Assembly: GCA_037043015.1 (NCBI GenBank)
Contig: CM073322.1
Span: 598,101-662,100 of the forward strand
From: Bryum argenteum
Lineage: Eukaryota; Streptophyta; Bryopsida; Bryales; Bryaceae
Reading direction: 5' to 3'
Length of the DNA: 64,000 nucleotides
The position numbers and the translations under genes are program-made. Of this stretch, positions 59,075-64,000 are shown in pieces. The notes under the pieces are model-generated. The model did no database searches. It was given only the letters and a program-made list of their open reading frames with translations, and was not told the origin of the DNA. The stretch's first letter is position 1; the number at the start of each line of letters is the position of its first letter.

Positions 59075-59342
59075 TTAACCCCTAACTCTGCTTGTTGCAA
59101 AACGGTCTAAGTTACAAAATTTGACCTTCCTTCAGATTCAGCTCAAGAAATCTCAATCCAAGCATTATTTGAAAGATTCAACCGTAAGATCTCAAAGTTC
59201 ACTTGACATTCATCTCACGTACTAAATTTGAACCGTTCATTCTTCCTCATTTGTGAGATTATAATGGTCAAAGTTGGCTGAGTTTTTCTCCTGCGGGAAC
59301 CTCCAAAACCCGTTTCCGGTTTTAAGGAGAGTTAGGGGCTAA
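59075..59342. mobile_element. TTAA-type MITE, subfamily A
   Basis: Starts TTAA-cccctaactctgcttg and ends aaggagagttagggg-CTAA (one flank base changed). It is 268 bp and very similar to the 13.3 and 3.3 kb copies along its whole length. Confidence 0.85.
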
Positions 59343-59382
59343 TAAAACAAATGGTTAATTGTAAGAAATATTCATGAGATTT

Positions 59383-59541
59383 AAAATGTACAACATCTTA
59401 CTCATGTCTAAGAGATCTTTACATGGGAAGTATTCAAAATGTACAACATCTTACTCATGTCTAAGAGATCTTTACATGGGAAGTATTCAAAATGTACAAC
59501 ATCTTACTTTTGTTTAAGAGATCTTTATATGGAAAGTGACG
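59383..59541. repeat. Three-copy 53-bp tandem repeat
   Basis: The unit beginning aaaatgtacaacatcttact is repeated at 59383, 59436 and 59489. The first two are nearly identical; the third has a few changes. Confidence 0.9.
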
Positions 59542-59647
59542 CCATTCATGGGACCCAACCGCAACAAAAATCTGCTCATGCGATTGGTTCATTTCTTAAA
59601 TTTTATTCGTTGAAGCAACCAATCACATGAGAACAATTTTGCCCTTC

Positions 59648-59978
59648 TTAGAGCATGCCCAGCCTTGCGCTCCAAGCTCGAGTGCACACCCCACGCCGGA
59701 AGCCAGGGCACGCAAAAAGATTGCTCACTAATCACACTCTCACAAGTGATTATAATAGAAATGATTTTCTGCCAATAAAATTTCCGTCACATGTCACTCT
59801 CCCATGCTAGAATGTGAGTTAAGGCACATGATAACTTTGAGTTAAGGTGTGCTATAATTTAGGAGACCTCAACAACCTGCTTGACCCGGGTTACAAGGTT
59901 AGTGTTTGGGCCGGGATCCCTCACACCCCAAACAAGGCTCCACTCTTTGGCCCACAGTGCGGGTTGGGCATGCTCTAA
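59648..59978. mobile_element. MITE with TTAGAGCATGCCCARCC ends
   Basis: Left ttagagcatgcccagcc, right (inverted) ttagagcatgcccaaccc. It is 331 bp and non-coding. The same end occurs alone at 56.6 kb. The outermost TTA...TAA could be a 3-bp duplication, as in PIF/Harbinger elements, or part of the ends. Confidence 0.65.
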
Positions 59979-60189
59979 CTTAAACTACATGAATGGCATG
60001 ACTCCCTATGCAAACCAACCCTAACATCCAACTTATCATATAATTAGAGAGCCAAAAAATGCCAAACTCACTTTATGTATTAATATTTTCTGAAACATGA
60101 TGCCAAACTCAGTTCCACAGTATAACCAAGTTGAAACTCATGATAGTAATGACAGAATTGGCATAATCAGCCACTTAATTACAATTAGA

Positions 60190-60360
60190 GTGACCATAAT
60201 TAATTGCCCTTCTTCCTTGGATACAGAGAACCCACAAACTAGAGAGTCCAGGTACTGAACCGACCCCCTCAGGAGGTCTTCGCTCAAGCGCCCGGATTCG
60301 AACCCCCCGCCTGGCGAGCTTGGAGTATCGATCCCGACACTCGGCAAAGTAATGATTTTC
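60190..60360 (-). mobile_element. SINE-like element with tRNA-type boxes
   Basis: On the minus strand there is a B-box ggggttcgaatccggg and, about 40 bases before it, a weak A-box-like ttgccgagtgtcggg. The head resembles a tRNA of the Ser/Leu class but does not fold as one (no matching acceptor ends), so a SINE is likelier than a tRNA gene. It is unrelated to the SINE at 13.0 and 41.7 kb. Confidence 0.5.
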
Positions 60361-60680
60361 TTTTACTTTTTTATTTGAATGCATTGTCCACGTTATAAAT
60401 AGCCCCTCCCCAATATTTAGAGTGTCCTTTAATAGCGTCCCTTCCAAGTGGCCGGCAAGGCCATGCAGAAAAGCAGTGCCCACCTTAAATTAAACCCCTT
60501 TTATTAAATTAAACCTCATATATTTTAAGTTACCTCGTTCCCCCCTCTATCTTTAGTCACTAGTGAGTTACTCGGGGTTAACTATCAGAGAAGGTATCGA
60601 AATGGAATTGAGGACGAAAGTCTACCGGGACGAAAATCGTTGAGTCGAAAGCAAAGGTTACTCGACAGATTGCTTCGTCG

Positions 60681-60848
60681 ATGGACGGAGATGAATCTCG
60701 TTCGTCGGGTGCGAGCCCCATGCTTGGAGTACGTGGTCACAGTGCTCCTCGAATTCCGACGTTGGCTAGCCATAAAAAGAAGATGGATGCTGGAGCGCGA
60801 TACAAGTATGAGATTGCTCATGAAAGCACTCACATTGTGTGTTGCTGA
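60681..60848 (+). CDS. Short open frame, unidentified (55 aa)
   Basis: A short ATG-to-TGA frame encodes MDGDESRSSGASPMLGVRG, then HSAPRIPTLASHKKKMDAGA and RYKYEIAHESTHIVCC. The frame is open 23 codons further upstream without an ATG. It looks coding in composition (hydrophilic, Ser/Gly/Lys-rich) and lies 0.7 kb upstream of the zinc-finger gene. It might be an upstream frame in that gene's leader, a separate small gene, or the end of an eroded gene. No family recognised. Confidence 0.35.
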   Translation: MDGDESRSSGASPMLGVRGHSAPRIPTLASHKKKMDAGARYKYEIAHESTHIVCC

Positions 60849-61543
60849 TGCCATTGCGTGTTGATCGTTATCGACAAACTACTTTGATAAGAGTACCTTG
60901 AAGCTCACAGCATTTGCTCAAGCGTGTACCCAGTTCGATCTCTTTCTCAGGTTCTAGAATCGCAAAAGGTGGACATTGTCGATGCGCGTTGTGGTGGCGA
61001 AAGGACGGTGGTCGTATTCGGATACAGCGATGCAAGGCTGGTTTGTTAGTCAGCTTGTGAAGTCATTCACATTCTCAGAGTCTGCACAATAGACGGTGAT
61101 TCAAAGTCTGTTTCTTCATGAAACCGTGTGAGTTTCTCGGTGTAGAATTGAAGCGGATGGTTGTCATCTAGTTTCAGGTGCCAACAATTTAGTCGCTCTA
61201 TCAATGTAGCTTGCGCCCGTGAGAGAATCCTTCGAAGTGTCTTTTTTTCCCCCAAGGTTGATGCCTTACACTGGATTCTCTTTGCTGAGGTGAAAATTAC
61301 ATGTGATTTTGATCACAATGTCGTGAGTGTAACACTACAACATAGCGTATTTCGGCTGAACCGCGAGGTTTTCAGAGTTGCATGGACGTAGTATTTATGG
61401 CCTTGTGCCGCTCTCCATGATACATACGTAGTTTCTAGGAACAATATAATTCTTTTGTAGATCTCCCTGACTTGGAACATGCAATAGAGTTCCATGTTTG
61501 TGTGAAGGTCTCTCTATTCTTTTGTAAGATTGAAAAGAGATTT
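60849..61543 (+). promoter_or_regulatory. Probable promoter and leader of the zinc-finger gene
   Basis: This stretch before the zinc-finger start has no supported gene. I cannot point to a TATA box with confidence. It may be transcribed as a long 5' leader, as is common for plant regulators, but this is inference from position. Confidence 0.3.
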
Positions 61544-63285
61544 ATGAGGATGGCAGTCACAGCTACCCCTGCTTCTTCTTCCTTGACAATGTACGGCACT
61601 GAGTCTGCTTCGAGCTTCTCCGTGAACGACGCGGGGCCTCTGACGCTCGGATCTGCGATGGGCGGGAGTTCGGTGGGATTCTACAACTACGGCGAGTTCG
61701 GAACCCCGTGGGATTACTTCTTCAACACTCCTGCGATGTCGACGTTCAGCGATTCCTCGGAGTACTCCTCGGACCTGCCGCTGGATCCCGAAGAGCTTTT
61801 TCAACAGGTCAATGGGTGTAGCCCCATCATCAGCACAATGCACCCCAATCTTGTGAGCACTCTGAAGAACATGGTGGCGCCCGGCCAGATCTCGCAGACC
61901 CCGGATATATACCACGGTGTTCTTGATACTTCTCCGCAGTCAGTTCTCGACCAGGATCACTCTCCATTTTCGTCGGACACCATCGCATTTCTGCGGCAGT
62001 CTGTGGTTGTGCCCAAGATAGAGCTTCAGGATTTGACTTCGACCGTGGGTGCAGTTCTTCCGAGTCACCCGAATGTCGGCCAAGAATCTCCGAAGGTATA
62101 CTTCCTCCCACATTCTCGTCGCAAAATCTTTGTTCATCTTTCCTTTTGATTCAGTTCGCAAATACTGGCAGTGTAGATCTCGCATTGAAAACATTGTGTG
62201 GAAGGAAGACTAAATATATATGCTCTCGTTCTTCGTTTTACAGGCAGCCGAGAAGTCAGAAACTGAAGACATTGAAGCAGCAGTGGTGTCGGTGGACCTG
62301 ATAAAAAATAAGCGGCCGTTCAAATGCCAGCACAACGGTTGTAATAAAACCTTCAAGAATCCGCAGACGATGAAGATGCACCACAAGACACATTACAGCG
62401 ATGGCAGCGCAGCGAGTAAGGAGTGTACTTTGCCGAGTTCCTTGAAAGCCGGTCACAACAAGAAAATCCCCTCGCGGTGTCCCAAGTGCAAGGAGACATT
62501 CGTGGGGCTGTACGAGCTTCGTCGCCATTACGGCCGCAAGCATTCCGAAGGAGAGAAGCCATTTGGATGTCGCAAGTGCGACAAGAAGTTCTACATCGAG
62601 GTAACTTACAAACCACACCACAACTTCACATTGCCACCACCAAATTCCCATTCCATCCCAACCCTTATCACTTCCAACTCTTAGGAACTTACGATGGCCT
62701 TGCCTACAGGTGGATGTGCGCGATCACGAGAAGTTGTGCGGTGAGCCCATCGAATGCAAATGCGGCCTCAAATTCGCTTTTAAGTGCAACTTAGTAGCGC
62801 ACAAAAAAGCGCACCCCGCTTGTCAAGATCAGCAAGTGAGCTCCAACATCTCGAACTCCAACTCAAATTCGACCTCTTCAGACGACTCGGGAAACAACAA
62901 GAACCAGCGATGCAATCAACGAGGGGCGGGAAACAAGAGGTTGCGAGAGGACACCCCGTCGCAATCGGGCCTACCCATCCCGCTCCCGGATTTCAAAGGC
63001 ATCCCGGAGGCCCCGCGCGATTTCAAATATGCGCGCCATGACTTCGGCCCTCTGGAGCTTTCCAACATGTCTTGGGCTTCCAACATGGTGTATCCCACCA
63101 TCTCCTTCGCGAATCTGCCAGTGTACAACACCCCCAAGTCTTTCCAAGACCACCGTGTCTTCCCATTCACGAATTTCAATCCAGGCTTCGGCGTCTCCAC
63201 CAAACCCTCGCTCGAATCTGTGAACTGTGCGACGGGAGCCGTGCTCAATAACTCACAGTTTCCCTTCAAGGCACGGTCCGGCTAG
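61544..63285 (+). CDS. C2H2 zinc-finger transcription factor, WIP/STOP1-like
   Basis: Three exons, 61544-62095, 62244-62600 and 62710-63285, GT-AG introns, 494 residues. The next Met, two codons on (MAVTATP), is an alternative start. Four fingers lie in the middle: finger 1, C212-C217 then H230-H234 (CQHNGC, four residues between the cysteines); finger 2, C263-C266 then H279-H284 (CPKCKETF, RRHYGRKH); finger 3, C293-C296 then H309-C313 (CRKCDKKF, RDHEKLC), a CCHC finger split by intron 2; finger 4, C319-C321 then H334-H338 (CKCGLKFAF, AHKKAH). The order of an RxHYxRKH finger, a CCHC finger and a CxC finger is that of the plant WIP and STOP1 families, which are nuclear DNA-binding regulators. 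The first finger departs from both. The N-terminal 184 residues are Ser/Pro/acid-rich, a likely activation region; the C-terminus is Ser/Asn-rich with NKRLRED as a possible nuclear signal. Confidence 0.9.
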
Positions 63286-64000
63286 CGTTGGCTTAGACAG
63301 ATAGATAGGTAGCTCCAATCATTCTTTTCTCCCGCTCGAATTCAGTCGTCGTCGATTGAGGAGTCTTCATAGCCTTTGACCATACCGCAGCATCATGCTC
63401 TTGGTCAAGGCCTATGAGGCAATAATTCTTTTCATGTTATCACAACCATTTTCATACGTAGGTTTGGGGGCATTGCAACATCATATACTCTACATCAGCC
63501 AGGTTCCTTAGCTCTAGAATTAGAAAGAGACTTGCGATCATATTGACCATACTACAATTATTAATTCAATGTGCCACACCCCATGAATGTTTCGGCGGGC
63601 TACTAATTGCAATCATTTCATCCTTTGCACAAAGCTTCATATCTGCGCGGTCGTTGAGGACTACAAACATACGCTGGTTACAGTACTGACCTCGAGGAAC
63701 GCCAGATTGAGGAACACCTCAACCAGCATAACGGTATTCGATGGAACCATCGTCACCTTTAAACCTTTGTAACTTATCTCCAAACTCTAGTTATCTTCTG
63801 TTTATCTTTCCAAGTTTTGACATAATATGATTTCACAAATCGAGGTTCGCAGTTATTGAAGCACGAACTGTGCAGGAGCATCACTTGTGCTTTACAATTC
63901 AAGCGACTGTTCGACTTCGACACAACTTTTCTCGTGAAGGAAGTTTTCTTGGCATAGATGTTGCAGTTCTCATTTGTGCTCATCTGTGGAGCTCATTCCG
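63286..64000. other. 3' flank of the zinc-finger gene
   Basis: The first part after the stop is probably 3' UTR. Only short frames occur up to the end of the window, and no further gene or element is recognised. Confidence 0.4.

Noticed and set aside
60190-60360. Possible tRNA gene on the minus strand (perfect B-box-like ggttcgaatcc)
   Set aside because: The A box is weak and the sequence does not offer pairing acceptor and anticodon arms; a SINE-like relic fits better.

Overview
This is nuclear DNA of a land plant, most likely a moss or other bryophyte. Genes are sparse and intron-bearing, with plant splice sites, and are separated by long AT-rich stretches full of short transposon relics. 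The abscisic-acid receptor in the window begins with a stretch (FQTLLEGQQDLIC, then HELQPHQCGS) that I recognise from moss receptors. Placing it below bryophyte level is not possible by eye.

Genes. (1) 9.7-10.4 kb, minus: an intronless PYR/PYL/RCAR abscisic-acid receptor with an altered gate loop and a repeat-built C-terminal tail. (2) 23.3-24.5 kb plus and 31.1-32.3 kb minus: two almost identical six-exon genes for cytosolic ribosomal protein uS17 (RPS11) in head-out inverted orientation, 5.3 kb apart. The plus copy carries one extra C in exon 5 that shifts the frame; the minus copy is whole. An older third relic of the RPS11 3' flank lies at 21.9-22.5 kb. (3) 34.4-38.0 kb, plus: a complete 15-exon organellar asparaginyl-tRNA synthetase of 576 residues. 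(4) 61.5-63.3 kb, plus: a three-exon C2H2 zinc-finger transcription factor of the WIP/STOP1 type, 494 residues. Two short open frames (18.2 kb and 60.7 kb) look coding but are unidentified. The genes do not form a pathway; two serve translation (cytosolic ribosome, organellar aminoacylation), and two serve signalling or transcription.

Repeats. The main theme is a swarm of non-autonomous elements whose ends read TTAA-CCC(C/T)TAAA... and which sit between TTAA duplications, as in the piggyBac superfamily. At least ten are seen (3.3, 13.3, 13.8, 16.0, 28.9, 35.6, 39.0, 46.8, 49.4, 55.5, 55.8 and 59.1 kb), in several subfamilies. They include an 894-bp near-palindrome and one element nested exactly in the TTAA within another's end. 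There are also CACTA-like elements (5.5, 6.9, 15.9, 33.4, 40.4 kb), a Stowaway-type element (6.3 kb), three further inverted-repeat families, a tRNA-derived SINE family (copies at 13.0 and 41.7 kb plus fragments), a second SINE-like element (60.3 kb), and several tandem arrays including a 23-bp-class minisatellite at 26.7-27.4 kb.

The rest (about 0.2-3.3, 7.1-8.8, 10.5-12.6, 17.3-21.5, 25.1-26.1, 29.2-30.4, 32.7-33.4, 43.1-45.5, 47.0-49.4, 50.3-51.5, 56.4-57.7 kb) has no gene that I can support. No tRNA or rRNA gene, CRISPR array or intact autonomous transposon was recognised.
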